Below, piece after piece: positions 30,111 through 38,474 of a stretch of 64,000 bases of DNA (the stretch's first letter is position 1; every line of letters starts with the position of its first letter). The position numbers and the translations under genes were made by a program. This DNA is from Blastococcus sp. LR1 (GTDB lineage: Bacteria; Actinomycetota; Actinomycetes; Mycobacteriales; Geodermatophilaceae). The notes under the pieces are model-generated. The model had not been told where the DNA came from. It ran no database searches and worked only from the letters and a program-made list of their open reading frames with translations. The stretch covers positions 310,001-374,000 of the forward strand of contig NZ_JAIUJY010000005.1 of NCBI RefSeq assembly GCF_020166105.1, in the 5' to 3' direction.

Positions 30111-31282
30111 ATGGAGTCCTATCCGCTCGGTCTCGTCGTCGAGCACTCGAGGATCTGGGCCTACGTTCCGACGGATTGGGAGGACCAGGGCCTGCGGGAG
30201 GCTGCCCGTCACGTCGACGCCATGACGTCGCGAGGTCGCGAGGTCGCGCCGAGCGCTTCACCAGGTTGTGGGTTCCGGTGCTGCGGGACGCCGCGGACGC
30301 CGGGTGCGTGGGGGTGTTCTTCCAGTCGGGCCTGGGGCCGAACGCCAAGCCGACGGCGGCGGTCCGCCTCAGCCGGTACGAGCACGACCCCGCGCTCCCC
30401 GCGGCGCAGGCGATCGACGAGGTGCTGCGGAACCACCTCCGTCCGGAGGACCAGCGCCTCGCTCTCCCCCTGATCGAGCCGGTGCCGGGCTCTGCCGTCG
30501 GGGCGGTGCGTCTGCGTCAGCAAGTGGGCGCCGGGCGTTGGAGGAGGAGGGTGCAGGAACACGCCCTCTGGCTCGTTCCCGTGGCAGGTGCGGTCTGGGC
30601 ACTCTCCACCTCGTTCACCGACCCCGTCGGTGGCGCGGACAGGCTGCTGTCGGAGATCGATGCCCTGGCGAACGGCGTGCGCGATCCCATGCGGAACGCC
30701 GACGTCCCCTTCGTCGTCCTCCGCTCGGAGCCGGTCGCGGCCGGGGGGCTGCTCGTCCGGAAAATCCCGCACTGCTCCCTCACCATCGACCGCGAGAGCG
30801 GCGTGGTCACCTGGGTGGACGACGCCGTCCGGCGCCGCGTCCAGTTGCCGCTGGGAAACGGTCCCGGGGAGGTGGCGGGGCTGCTGCGTGCGAGCTATCC
30901 GCCGGTGAAGGCCGGACATCCGCAGCTCCCCGATGTCTTCCGGCTGATGCTGGTCGACGGCAGCGGGCGGGTGCTCGCCCGCAGTGCGGTGCGGGCGGCC
31001 GCCCACATGGACCAGATGTGGCCGGTGGAGCTGCTCGAGACCAGCGGCCTCCCCGTGCAGACACGACGGTTCAAGAACACCCGGCTCCTCAACAAGGCGC
31101 ATCCCGGAGCGGCGCCGCTGTGGGTCTTCAGCGGCGGTCTCTGGCTGCTCATGCTCTGGTCGTTGCTCGGGGCGGTGTTGCTGCTCGTCGTCGGCGGCCT
31201 CGTCGTCGGCGATCCCATCTGGTCGGACTGGTCGGGTTTCTTCGGCCCCTTCTGGCCGGACTGGTCGGGATTGTTCGACTAG
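30111..31282 (+). pseudogene. Frame-disrupted, possibly phase-variable membrane-anchored protein (paralogous domain A)
   Basis: ATG at 30111 opens a frame starting MESYPLGLVVEHSRIWAYVP. It reads well to about residue 43, then runs into unrelated sequence and stops at 30473. The neighbouring frame continues sensibly from there to 31282. Removing one 8-base unit of the GTCGCGAG repeat at 30227-30248 joins both parts into exactly 387 codons plus a stop. The joined product has an N-terminal half (about 1-205) resembling the two proteins encoded at 33020 and 33628 (LSTSFTDP against LTFTTP and LTTSLPDP), a second unknown region, and one C-terminal membrane helix (about 335-365) with a Trp/Phe-rich tail. 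A start at 30176 could give a truncated form. Confidence 0.75.
30227..30248 (+). repeat. 8-bp tandem repeat GTCGCGAG, 2.75 copies, at the frameshift point
   Basis: Units at 30227-30234 and 30235-30242 are identical, and 30243-30248 adds GTCGCG. An 8-base unit changes the frame by two at every gain or loss, which is the classic design of a slipped-strand switch. The present copy number is the frame-off state; one unit fewer is frame-on. Confidence 0.85.
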
Positions 31283-31328
31283 TGAGGAGTGCGCCCGACG
31301 GGGTTGTCCACAGGCGGCTGTGAGTGCG

Positions 31329-31382
31329 CCACCTCCTCTCTGCGGAACGGTTACGTTCCGCGGCGATCGAATGAGGAGGTGG
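31329..31382 (+). promoter_or_regulatory. Nested inverted repeat that sequesters the ribosome site of the WXG100-like gene
   Basis: CCACCTCCTC (31329-31338) is the perfect complement of GAGGAGGTGG (31373-31382), which contains the Shine-Dalgarno of the gene starting at 31390. Between them a second perfect hairpin, GCGGAAC-GGTTAC-GTTCCGC, lies at 31342-31361. If the outer stem forms, the ribosome site is hidden. The inner palindrome could instead be an operator. Either way this is a strong candidate for regulation of the accessory operon. Confidence 0.65.
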
Positions 31383-31389
31383 TACGGGC

Positions 31390-31692
31390 GTGGCGGACAT
31401 CGTGGTCGATCTCCCCCTGCTCCGCGAGACCGCAGGCGGTCTCGGGATGCTCATGCACGAGTTCCAGCGGTCGGCGGCGATCGTCGAGGACGCGGAACCG
31501 GCTGTCGGTCGGAACGCGTTGCTGGACGAGCTGCGCGAGTTCGTCGACGAGTGGACGTGTAATCGCGAGAAGCTGCTCCAGTCGCTCCAGGCGGTGTACG
31601 AGGCGGCGACGCAGAGCCATGACGCCTACGTGCAGGTCGACAACGAACTCGCCCAGGCGATCCAGACCGCGACCGAGGGGTGCGCGCCGTGA
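31390..31692 (+). CDS. WXG100-like small helical protein with YxxxD motif
   Basis: 100 residues from GTG at 31390. Predicted as two helices: about 8-35 (LLRETAGGLGMLMHEFQRSA) and about 45-95. The second has a Trp (FVDEWTCNREKL) and, near the C-terminus, YVQVD followed by NELAQ. Size, all-helical pattern and a YxxxD motif after the second helix match type VII (ESX) secretion substrates of the WXG100/EspC kind. A literal WXG is absent. The stop overlaps the next start (GTGA), typical of paired T7SS proteins. No EccC, EccD or other secretion machinery is in the window. Confidence 0.65.
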   Translation: MADIVVDLPLLRETAGGLGMLMHEFQRSAAIVEDAEPAVGRNALLDELREFVDEWTCNREKLLQSLQAVYEAATQSHDAYVQVDNELAQAIQTATEGCAP

Positions 31693-33023
31693 CCGCCACC
31701 CCGGTGGCGCCCGCCTCCTTCGAGCCGCTGGACCACCGCAACAGCGTGCCGGGCGACCCCGATGAGCTCGCCACCCTGGCCCGGCGGTACGCCGACACGG
31801 CCGCGGAGATCGAGGCGCAGGCCGCCAACCTGGCCGAGCTCACCTCGACGTCGCAGGAGGCGTGGAAGAGCGAGGCGGGCGACAACTTCGTCGAGGTGGC
31901 AGGAGACCTGGCCGGCCGCATCGGCCGGGCACGAGCACGGTACGAGGCCGCCGCGCAGGCGCTCTCCTTCTTCGCCACCGCCCTGGAAGGGGTGCAGACC
32001 GAGGCCTACGACGCTGTCCGCCGGGCGCAGGCGGCCGAGGATTCGCAGCGCGCGCTTCGCAACTCCGCACCCGACGCAGCCGCTCCCGGGGCGACTCCTG
32101 AGCAGCTTCGCGCCGCCGGTGCGGAGCAGCAGGCGCACCTGCGGGCGGTCGCCGGCGCGGCGGACGAATTGGCCGCCGCCCGCCGGGACTACTTCTTCGC
32201 CGTCGAGTCCTACGACCGGGCCGCGAGGGCGGCGGCCGAGATCTTGAGCACCGGGCGCAGCGGCGATGACCTGGCAGACGACTGGTGGGACGAGAACGCG
32301 TGGTGGATCGACGCGGTGCTCGACGTCATCTCCATCGTCGCGCTGGCGCTGGTGATCGTCGCGGTGGTCATCGCCATCGTCCTCGGCCCCGGGATCGCGA
32401 TCGTCGGCACGCTCCTGGCCGCCAGCAGTGGCCTGAGCCTGATCTCCGCGGCCGTGCGCCTCGATCTGTGGGCCAGCGGCAACGGATCCCTGGAGGACGC
32501 CCTCTGGGACCTCGCGGGTGCGGCCACTCTCGGTCTCGGCAAGGGCGTCGCGGTGGTTGCCCAGGGATTGCTCAGAGTGACGCAGCGGGTCGGGGGCCGC
32601 ATCGGGGCCGTACGCGCGGGCCGGCAGGCCTTCGCCGACGCCGGTCGCTCGCCCGTGCTGTTCGACGCAGGAAAGGCTGCCCGGGCGACCGTGGACGCTG
32701 CGGCGGCCTCGTCCGGCACCCGCCTGACCCGCGGGTTGGCATTCGGGGACGACGGCATCGCGGACGCTGTGTCCGCGATCCACCGGATCCGTCAGGCCGG
32801 TGGCAAGGGCGCGCAGCTCACCGCGCTCACCGGCCTCGCCGACACGATCGTCCTGGGAGCGGTGACGGGTCCGAGTGCCGCGATCAACATCCGGTCCTTC
32901 GTCCTGCTCCAGGACAGCGTCGTCGTGGACCCGGTGGGCGCGATGGACCAGGCGGCGGTGGACCGAGCGAACCGGACCGAGATCGTGCAGCAGTGGTCCA
33001 TGCCGCTGGGACGGGTGTCGTGA
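31689..33023 (+). CDS. Large protein with T7SS-type N-terminal domain and hydrophobic core
   Basis: 444 residues. The N-terminal about 120 residues read GDPDELATLARRYADTAAEI, then EAWKSEAGDNFVEVAGDLAG and ARYEAAAQALSFF, the layout of the putative T7SS secretion-signal domain: a Trp after about 50 residues and long helices. A hydrophobic stretch at about 220-265 (ALALVIVAVVIAIVLGPGIA) could cross the membrane twice. The rest is Ala/Gly/Arg-rich with no recognised toxin or enzyme motif. Start GTG at 31689 overlaps the WXG100-like gene, and the stop overlaps the next gene, so all are translated in concert. Possibly an exported effector or surface protein. Confidence 0.7.
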   Translation: MTATPVAPASFEPLDHRNSVPGDPDELATLARRYADTAAEIEAQAANLAELTSTSQEAWKSEAGDNFVEVAGDLAGRIGRARARYEAAAQALSFFATALEGVQTEAYDAVRRAQAAEDSQRALRNSAPDAAAPGATPEQLRAAGAEQQAHLRAVAGAADELAAARRDYFFAVESYDRAARAAAEILSTGRSGDDLADDWWDENAWWIDAVLDVISIVALALVIVAVVIAIVLGPGIAIVGTLLAASSGLSLISAAVRLDLWASGNGSLEDALWDLAGAATLGLGKGVAVVAQGLLRVTQRVGGRIGAVRAGRQAFADAGRSPVLFDAGKAARATVDAAAASSGTRLTRGLAFGDDGIADAVSAIHRIRQAGGKGAQLTALTGLADTIVLGAVTGPSAAINIRSFVLLQDSVVVDPVGAMDQAAVDRANRTEIVQQWSMPLGRVS

Positions 33024-33631
33024 CGGCGCCGGCCAGGGCCGTCAGCGACTTCCGGATCCTCCTTCCCCCGGGATGGGCGCGCGTTCCGCTGGACGGCCGG
33101 GCGCCGCTGCGGATCAAGAACCTCGTCACCGAGCGGGTCCGCGACGTGCCTGCGCCGCGGCGGGCCGAACTCCGGGCGTGGCTGACCCGGGAGCTCACCG
33201 CGGCGCTCGAGTCGGCGGCCCGGCAGGGCGGGATCGACGTCCTGCTCAGCGTCGACCCGGTCGCCGGCCGGCCGGTTCCGGCGTCCGGGCTGATCACGCA
33301 CGTGCGCGGACGAGGCGAGGGCACGCTCGAGTCGCTGCTCCGCACGCTGGGGTCCGGTGCCACGGGCGTGCGCGTCCGCGAGCTGGGGGTGGTCGAGGTC
33401 GCGGGCGCCCGGGCTGTCCGTCGGCTCACGTCGCGGCAGGAGAGGGTGCCCGACGAGGACGGTGATCCCGGCGGCGTGCTGACCGTCACGCAGGTCGACT
33501 ACTTCGTCCCGGTGCCGGGATCCGACGGGTTGCTGTTGCTCACCTTCACGACGCCGGTCGAGCAGCTCGGTCCACCGCTGGTGAAGCTCTTCGACGTCAT
33601 GGGCGGGAGCCTGCGGTGGGTCCTGACGTGA
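33020..33631 (+). CDS. Uncharacterised partner protein (paralogous domain D)
   Basis: 203 residues from GTG at 33020. It begins with a beta-rich segment (FRILLPPGWARVPLD), then a helix (AELRAWLTRELTAALESAA), strands, and a C-terminal DYFVPVPGSDGLLLLTFTTP followed by the helix KLFDVMGG. This order repeats in the genes at 33628 and 30111. It is soluble, with no signal peptide. The mixed beta/alpha layout ending in a strand-helix recalls the Mog1/PsbP/LpqN type of fold, but I infer that only from pattern. Possible chaperone or immunity partner of the upstream protein. Confidence 0.7.
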   Translation: MTAPARAVSDFRILLPPGWARVPLDGRAPLRIKNLVTERVRDVPAPRRAELRAWLTRELTAALESAARQGGIDVLLSVDPVAGRPVPASGLITHVRGRGEGTLESLLRTLGSGATGVRVRELGVVEVAGARAVRRLTSRQERVPDEDGDPGGVLTVTQVDYFVPVPGSDGLLLLTFTTPVEQLGPPLVKLFDVMGGSLRWVLT

Positions 33632-34203
33632 CCGGCGGGCCGCCCGACATCGTCGTGGACTTCTCGGCGGCGTGGGCCCAGGTGGGCCCGGACGACGACC
33701 TGGCCGACTGGGCCGCCGCAGCGGCCCGGCGGAGCTGGACGCTGGCAGGAGTGGAACCGTCCGCGGTCGACGCGGACCTGCTGGCAGCCGAGTTCACGGT
33801 GCTGGCGAAGGCCGCCTTCGCGGTGCCCAGCTTCGGCGCCTTCGTGTTCTGCCCGGAGCCCTCCCAAGGTGCACGCGCCGCCGTCCGCCTGATCGGGCTG
33901 CGCTACCCGGCGGGGACGGAGGACGGGGTCATCGTCGAGGAGTTCCTGCTCCCCGCCGAGCAGCAGCTGCTGCCTCCGCAGGTGGAGCAGTCGACGGACT
34001 CCGGGCTCCGCCGGATCCAGATCCGGCAGCGCGCGTGGTCGGCCGACACCGGGAACGTGTCCGACCACATCGCCTACGTCTTCCCCTGCGAGGAGGGCGC
34101 GTGGGCCCTGACCACCTCGCTTCCCGATCCGCGGGAGGCCGAGCTCCTGCTCGCGGACCTGGACGAGCTGGCGGCAGGTCTGCAGCTCAGGACTGGGCTG
34201 TGA
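33628..34203 (+). CDS. Uncharacterised partner protein (paralogous domain E)
   Basis: 191 residues from GTG at 33628, overlapping the previous gene by 4 bases. The order of elements is the same as its neighbour: DIVVDFSAAWAQV, a helical section, FGAFVFCPEP, and a C-terminal DHIAYVFPCEEGAWALTTSL then a DPREAELLLADLDELAAG helix. Two cysteines are present. No membrane segment. Last gene of the accessory operon. Function unknown. The repeated architecture suggests duplication within the locus. Confidence 0.7.
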   Translation: MTGGPPDIVVDFSAAWAQVGPDDDLADWAAAAARRSWTLAGVEPSAVDADLLAAEFTVLAKAAFAVPSFGAFVFCPEPSQGARAAVRLIGLRYPAGTEDGVIVEEFLLPAEQQLLPPQVEQSTDSGLRRIQIRQRAWSADTGNVSDHIAYVFPCEEGAWALTTSLPDPREAELLLADLDELAAGLQLRTGL

Positions 34204-34297
34204 CCGGCCCTGGCGCTCGTTCTCCACAGGACCCCGAGCCGTCCACAGATGACTGGCAGCCCTTCGACCCGGCGTCGCGTTCCGGCACGGTCGAGGG

Positions 34298-34654
34298 GTG
34301 CCTCCAACTACCGAGCTCGGTGCCCGCGGTGAACAGATCGCCGTCGCCCATCTGACCGACGCCGGCCTGCGCGTCCTGGACCGCAACTGGCGCTGCCGCG
34401 AGGGCGAGATCGACCTCGTGGCCCGCGACGGCGATGCCCTCGTCTTCTGCGAGGTGAAGGCGCGCAGGGGCCTCGGGTACGGGCATCCCGCCGAGGCGGT
34501 CACGCCCGCCAAGCGCCGTCGCATCCGGCTGCTCGCGCAGCGCTGGCTCGCCGCCCACGACGAGCACGCGCCCGAGGTGCGGTTCGACGTGGTGGGGGTG
34601 CTGGTGAGGGCCGGCGCGCCCGCTGAGGTCATGCACCTTCGCGGAGCCTTCTGA
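34298..34654 (+). CDS. YraN family endonuclease-like protein
   Basis: 118 residues from GTG at 34298. UPF0102/YraN hallmarks: GARGEQIAVAHLTDAGLRVL, EGEIDLVARDGDALVFCEVK and KRRRIRLLAQRWLA. The E-x-D-x(n)-ExK arrangement is that of a restriction-endonuclease-like fold. Its role is unknown, though it sits in the DNA-processing cluster with comM and dprA. The stop and the comM start share one base (TGATG). Confidence 0.93.
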   Translation: MPPTTELGARGEQIAVAHLTDAGLRVLDRNWRCREGEIDLVARDGDALVFCEVKARRGLGYGHPAEAVTPAKRRRIRLLAQRWLAAHDEHAPEVRFDVVGVLVRAGAPAEVMHLRGAF

Positions 34655-36174
34655 TGACCCTCGCCCGCACCTGGTCGGTGGGCCTCGCGGGGGTCCGGGG
34701 CGCGATGGTCGAGGTGGAGGTGGACATCGCCGCCGGGCTGCCCGGGGTGGCGCTCGTCGGCCTGCCCGACGCGGTGGTTCGGCAGTCGGTGGACCGGGTG
34801 CGTGCCGCCATCGCGAACGCCGGGGGTGAGTTCCCGGCCCGCCGGATCACGATCGGACTGTCCCCGGCGTCAATGCCCAAGCAGGGGAGCGGCTTCGACC
34901 TCGCGCTGGCGGCCGCGGTGCTCGCCGCAGCGGGGACGGTGCCCGGTTCGGCCGTGGACCACCTGGTGCTGCTCGGCGAGCTCGGGCTCGACGGCTCCGT
35001 CCGTGGCATCCGCGGCATCCTGCCCGCGGTCCTGGCGGCGGCGCGGGCGGGGCACGACCAGGTCGTGGTGCCCACGGCCAACGCCGCCGAGGCCGCCCTC
35101 GTGGACCGGATCGACGTGCTCGCCGTCGAGACGCTCGGACAGCTCGTCGGCCACCTGAAGGGTGAGACGCGCCTGCAGCCCCACGTGCGGGGTGCGTTGC
35201 CACCGGAGCCGCCGTCCCCCGATCTCGGGGACGTCGTGGGGCAGGCCGCCGGGCGACGGGCGGTCGAGGTCGCGGCAGCCGGCGGCCATCACCTGTACCT
35301 CGCCGGCCCGCCCGGAGCCGGCAAGACCATGCTCGCCGAACGTCTGCCGGGGCTGCTGCCCGCCCTCGACGAGCAGGCCGCCCTCGAGGTGACCGCCATC
35401 CACTCGGTCGCCGGAACCCTGCCGGCCGACGCCCCGCTGGTCACCCGCCCGACGTTCGAGGCGCCGCACCACTCCGCCACGATGGCGGCGCTGATCGGTG
35501 GTGGCTCCGGCCAGATCCGCCCGGGCGCGCTCTGCCGGGCTCACCGCGGAGTTCTTTTTCTGGACGAAGCTCCCGAGTTCCCCCGCGCCGTGCTCGACAC
35601 CTTGCGCCAGCCCTTGGAGCGCGGGCAGGTCACGATCCAGCGGGCAGCCGGGGCAGCGACGTTCCCGTGCCGCGCCCAGCTGGTCCTGGCCGCGAACCCG
35701 TGCCCGTGCGCGAGCGCCGCTGGTGACACCGCGTGCACCTGCAGCCCGCTGGAGCGCCGCCGCTACCAGTCACGACTGTCCGGTCCACTGCTGGACCGGG
35801 TCGACCTGCGCGTCGAGCTGCCGCCGGTGACACGGGCCGCGTGGCTCGACGGACTGCCGGCTCCCGAGTCCACCGCTGTCGTCGCCGGCCGGGTGGCCGA
35901 CGCGCGTGCGGCGGCGGGGGAGCGGCTCGCCGGCACCGGCCTGACGGTCAACAGCGAGGTGCCCGGGCGCATGCTGCGGGAGCGCTTCGTCGTGCCGCGG
36001 ATCGCGTTGCGGCTGGCGGAACGGGCGCTGGAGCGGGGCGCGATCTCCGTGCGTGGCTTCGACCGCGTCGTCCGGGTCGCCTGGACGTTGAGCGACCTGG
36101 CGGGGCGCACGGTCCCCGGCGCCGACGAGGTCGCCGAGGCGCTGGGCATGCGGCTGCAGCGGGCCGCGGCATGA
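34654..36174 (+). CDS. comM: ComM/YifB family Mg-chelatase-like ATPase
   Basis: 506 residues, normal length. An N-terminal Lon-protease-like S5 fold (about 1-160) without the catalytic dyad is followed by an AAA+ core: Walker A AGPPGAGKTM, Walker B GVLFLDEAPEF and the CPCA/CTC cysteine cluster (about 348-365) typical of the family. A C-terminal Mg_chelatase domain (about 400-500) ends it. ComM in Vibrio is a hexameric helicase that promotes branch migration during transformation. Upstream of dprA, with an ATGA overlap. Confidence 0.94.
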   Translation: MTLARTWSVGLAGVRGAMVEVEVDIAAGLPGVALVGLPDAVVRQSVDRVRAAIANAGGEFPARRITIGLSPASMPKQGSGFDLALAAAVLAAAGTVPGSAVDHLVLLGELGLDGSVRGIRGILPAVLAAARAGHDQVVVPTANAAEAALVDRIDVLAVETLGQLVGHLKGETRLQPHVRGALPPEPPSPDLGDVVGQAAGRRAVEVAAAGGHHLYLAGPPGAGKTMLAERLPGLLPALDEQAALEVTAIHSVAGTLPADAPLVTRPTFEAPHHSATMAALIGGGSGQIRPGALCRAHRGVLFLDEAPEFPRAVLDTLRQPLERGQVTIQRAAGAATFPCRAQLVLAANPCPCASAAGDTACTCSPLERRRYQSRLSGPLLDRVDLRVELPPVTRAAWLDGLPAPESTAVVAGRVADARAAAGERLAGTGLTVNSEVPGRMLRERFVVPRIALRLAERALERGAISVRGFDRVVRVAWTLSDLAGRTVPGADEVAEALGMRLQRAAA

Positions 36175-37412
36175 GCACTCTCGAGGAGGACCTGGAGGCG
36201 GCCGCCGGCGTTCCGGGGAGCACGGGTCCGGGCGTGCGTCGCGCACGGGCCTGGCTGACCCGTGCGGTCGAGCCGGGCACCGTCGATCTCTGGCGCTACG
36301 TGGAGGACGTCGGACCGGTCGAGGCCGTGCGGCGGCTGCGCTCGGGCGTCGCACCGGCGAGCATCCGATCACTGGCCGGCCCACGGGTGGACCAGGACGA
36401 GACGGGAGCCGACTTCCGGCGGGCCGAGCGGTGCGGAGCGCGGCTGGTCGTCCCCGAGGACGACGAGTGGCCGGCCCTCTCGCTGCACGCGCTCACCGTC
36501 GCCGCTGCGCAAGAGCCACTCGAGCGCAAGTACCAGACCGACCGGACGCAGGCGCTCATCCCGCCGATCGCGCTCTGGGTCCGGGGCGCCGCGCGCCTCG
36601 ACGAGGTCACCGACCGGTCCGTGGGCGTGGTCGGCGCCCGTGCGGCCACCGCCTACGGCGAGCACGTGGCGGGGGAGCTGGGGCACCAGCTCGGCGAGCG
36701 CGGCTGGACCGTCGTGTCGGGTGGAGCGTTCGGCATCGACGGCGCCGCGCACCGCGGAGCGCTGGCCGCCGGTGTGCCGACCGTCGCCGTCCTCTCCTGC
36801 GGGGTGGATCGCCCGTACCCCGCGGGGAACGGCGCGCTCTTCGCCCGGATCGCCGAGACCGGGCTGCTGGTCAGCGAATGGCCGCCGGGGTGCGCCCCGC
36901 TGCGCCACCGGTTCCTCGTCCGCAACCGGCTGATCGCCGCGCTCACCCGGGGAACGGTGGTCGTGGAGGCGGCGGCCAGGTCCGGCGCCCAGGCGACGGC
37001 CAAGCGCGCCCAGAAGCTGGGCCGGCCGGTGCTGGTCGTGCCGGGACCGGTCACGAGCGCGCTCTCGGTCGGCTGCCACGAGTTGCTGCGCGACGAGGAC
37101 GTCGACGCCACGCTCGTGACCTCGGCGGCACAGGTCATCGAGGCCGTCGGCAGCATCGGCAGCGATCTGGCCCCACTCGTCGAGCGGCCCGCCTCCCCGC
37201 GGGACGGGCTCTCCGACCTCGCCACACGGGTCCTCGACGCCTGTCCGGTCCGACTCGGAGTGCCTCCGGAACGGCTGGCCGCGATCGCCGGCTGCGACGT
37301 GCTGGAGGTCCTCCGCGTGCTCCCCGCCCTGGAGCTCGCCGAGCTCGTCCAGTGGACCGGAACGGGCTGGCGGCTGACTCCGGCGCCGAAGCCGACCGGC
37401 GCGGCGCCTTGA
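36171..37412 (+). CDS. dprA: DNA-processing protein DprA
   Basis: 413 residues. A helical N-terminal part is followed by the Rossmann DprA core (about 110-320): [55 protein letters not shown] and [13 protein letters not shown]-terminal winged-helix-like DML1 region (about 340-400) follows. DprA loads RecA on incoming single-stranded DNA. With comM it may support transformation, although the genes are also kept in bacteria not known to be competent. Confidence 0.94.
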   Translation: MSTLEEDLEAAAGVPGSTGPGVRRARAWLTRAVEPGTVDLWRYVEDVGPVEAVRRLRSGVAPASIRSLAGPRVDQDETGADFRRAERCGARLVVPEDDEWPALSLHALTVAAAQEPLERKYQTDRTQALIPPIALWVRGAARLDEVTDRSVGVVGARAATAYGEHVAGELGHQLGERGWTVVSGGAFGIDGAAHRGALAAGVPTVAVLSCGVDRPYPAGNGALFARIAETGLLVSEWPPGCAPLRHRFLVRNRLIAALTRGTVVVEAAARSGAQATAKRAQKLGRPVLVVPGPVTSALSVGCHELLRDEDVDATLVTSAAQVIEAVGSIGSDLAPLVERPASPRDGLSDLATRVLDACPVRLGVPPERLAAIAGCDVLEVLRVLPALELAELVQWTGTGWRLTPAPKPTGAAP

Positions 37413-37443
37413 CCAGCGCCGCGCGCCGACGGACGGTGCCCCC

Positions 37444-38382
37444 GTGTCCAGTCCCAGCACCGCCGAGGTCCGCGCCGGGCTGCCGCCCGCGCTGGCCGAG
37501 GCGCTGGCCGGCTACGAGGAGCATCTGACCGCGCAACGCGACCTGTCGGAGAACACCATCCGCGGCTACGTGGGCGATGCGGTGCGGATGCTCGACCACC
37601 TCGCCCGCCGTGGTGGACAGCAGCCGCACGACCTCGACCTGGCCACGCTCCGCAGCTGGCTGGCCCAGGGGCGCACGCGTGGGCACAGTCGGTCGACCAC
37701 CGCCCGCAACGCGGCGAGCGCCCGTTCCTTCACGGCCTGGCTGCGTCGCGCGCAGCTGCTGCCCGAGGACGTCGGCCAGCGGCTGGTCAGCCCGCGCGCC
37801 CGCCGGACGCTGCCCGACGTGCTCGCGCCGGCGCAGGCGCGGGAACTCGTGGAGAGCACCGCAGGCGCCGAGGAGCCGGTCGGCCTGCGCGACGCCGTCG
37901 TCCTGGAGCTGCTCTACGCCAGCGGTATCCGCGTCAGCGAGCTGGTCGGTCTGGACATCGACGACGTCGACCGCGGCCGGCGGCTGCTCCGGGTGCTCGG
38001 CAAGGGCAGCAAGGAGCGCAGCGTGCCCTACGGCGTGCCCGCGGAGCGCGCGCTGGACGCCTGGCTCGCCCGCGGCCGCCCGGCCCTCGCCACGCCCGAC
38101 TCCGGCCCCGCCTTGTTGCTGGGACTCCGGGGACGCCGGCTCGACGCCCGTGAGGCCCGGCGCACCGTGCACGCCGCCACGGCCCGGGTTCCTGGCGCTC
38201 CCGACATCGGTCCGCACGGACTCCGGCACTCCGCCGCCACGCACGTGCTGGAGGGCGGCGCGGACCTGCGCTCCGTACAGGAGCTGCTCGGCCACGCTAG
38301 CCTCGCGACGACACAGATCTATACGCACGTGACCGTCGAGCGGCTCCGTGCGGTCCACGCCCAGGCGCACCCGCGTGCCTGA
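37444..38382 (+). CDS. xerC: Tyrosine recombinase XerC
   Basis: 312 residues from GTG at 37444. An N-terminal SAM-like core-binding domain is followed by the catalytic domain with all expected residues: Arg163 (GIRVSEL), Lys187 (LGKGSKER), His258-x-x-Arg261 ([10 protein letters not shown]), His284 (LGHASL) and the nucleophile Tyr293 (QIYTHV). It resolves chromosome dimers at dif together with XerD. The position after dprA and before whiG is the usual chromosomal xerC place, not a phage integrase. Confidence 0.94.
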   Translation: MSSPSTAEVRAGLPPALAEALAGYEEHLTAQRDLSENTIRGYVGDAVRMLDHLARRGGQQPHDLDLATLRSWLAQGRTRGHSRSTTARNAASARSFTAWLRRAQLLPEDVGQRLVSPRARRTLPDVLAPAQARELVESTAGAEEPVGLRDAVVLELLYASGIRVSELVGLDIDDVDRGRRLLRVLGKGSKERSVPYGVPAERALDAWLARGRPALATPDSGPALLLGLRGRRLDAREARRTVHAATARVPGAPDIGPHGLRHSAATHVLEGGADLRSVQELLGHASLATTQIYTHVTVERLRAVHAQAHPRA

Positions 38383-38474
38383 GGCCGACGGCCGGGCGGC
38401 AGGCGGCGCAGCGGCAGTCATGACCACGCGGGGCCACGGATGGGGAACCCGCAGCACGACCGAGGAGTGCGACC

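Noticed and set aside
30176..31282. A normal 368-residue gene starting at 30176
   Set aside because: The first about 25 residues of that frame (Gly/Arg/Ser-rich) are a shadow of the frame starting at 30111. Protein-like sequence begins only after the 8-bp repeat, which fits a frameshifted longer gene.
31304..31312. TTGTCCACA, identical to the actinobacterial DnaA box
   Set aside because: A single isolated copy with no cluster of boxes, no AT-rich unwinding element and no dnaA/dnaN nearby, so not an origin. Similar TCCACAG words occur by chance at 34.2 and 39.9 kb.
37444..38382. Tyrosine recombinase as a sign of a mobile element
   Set aside because: Its position between dprA and whiG, full XerC motifs and no attachment-site duplications identify it as chromosomal XerC.
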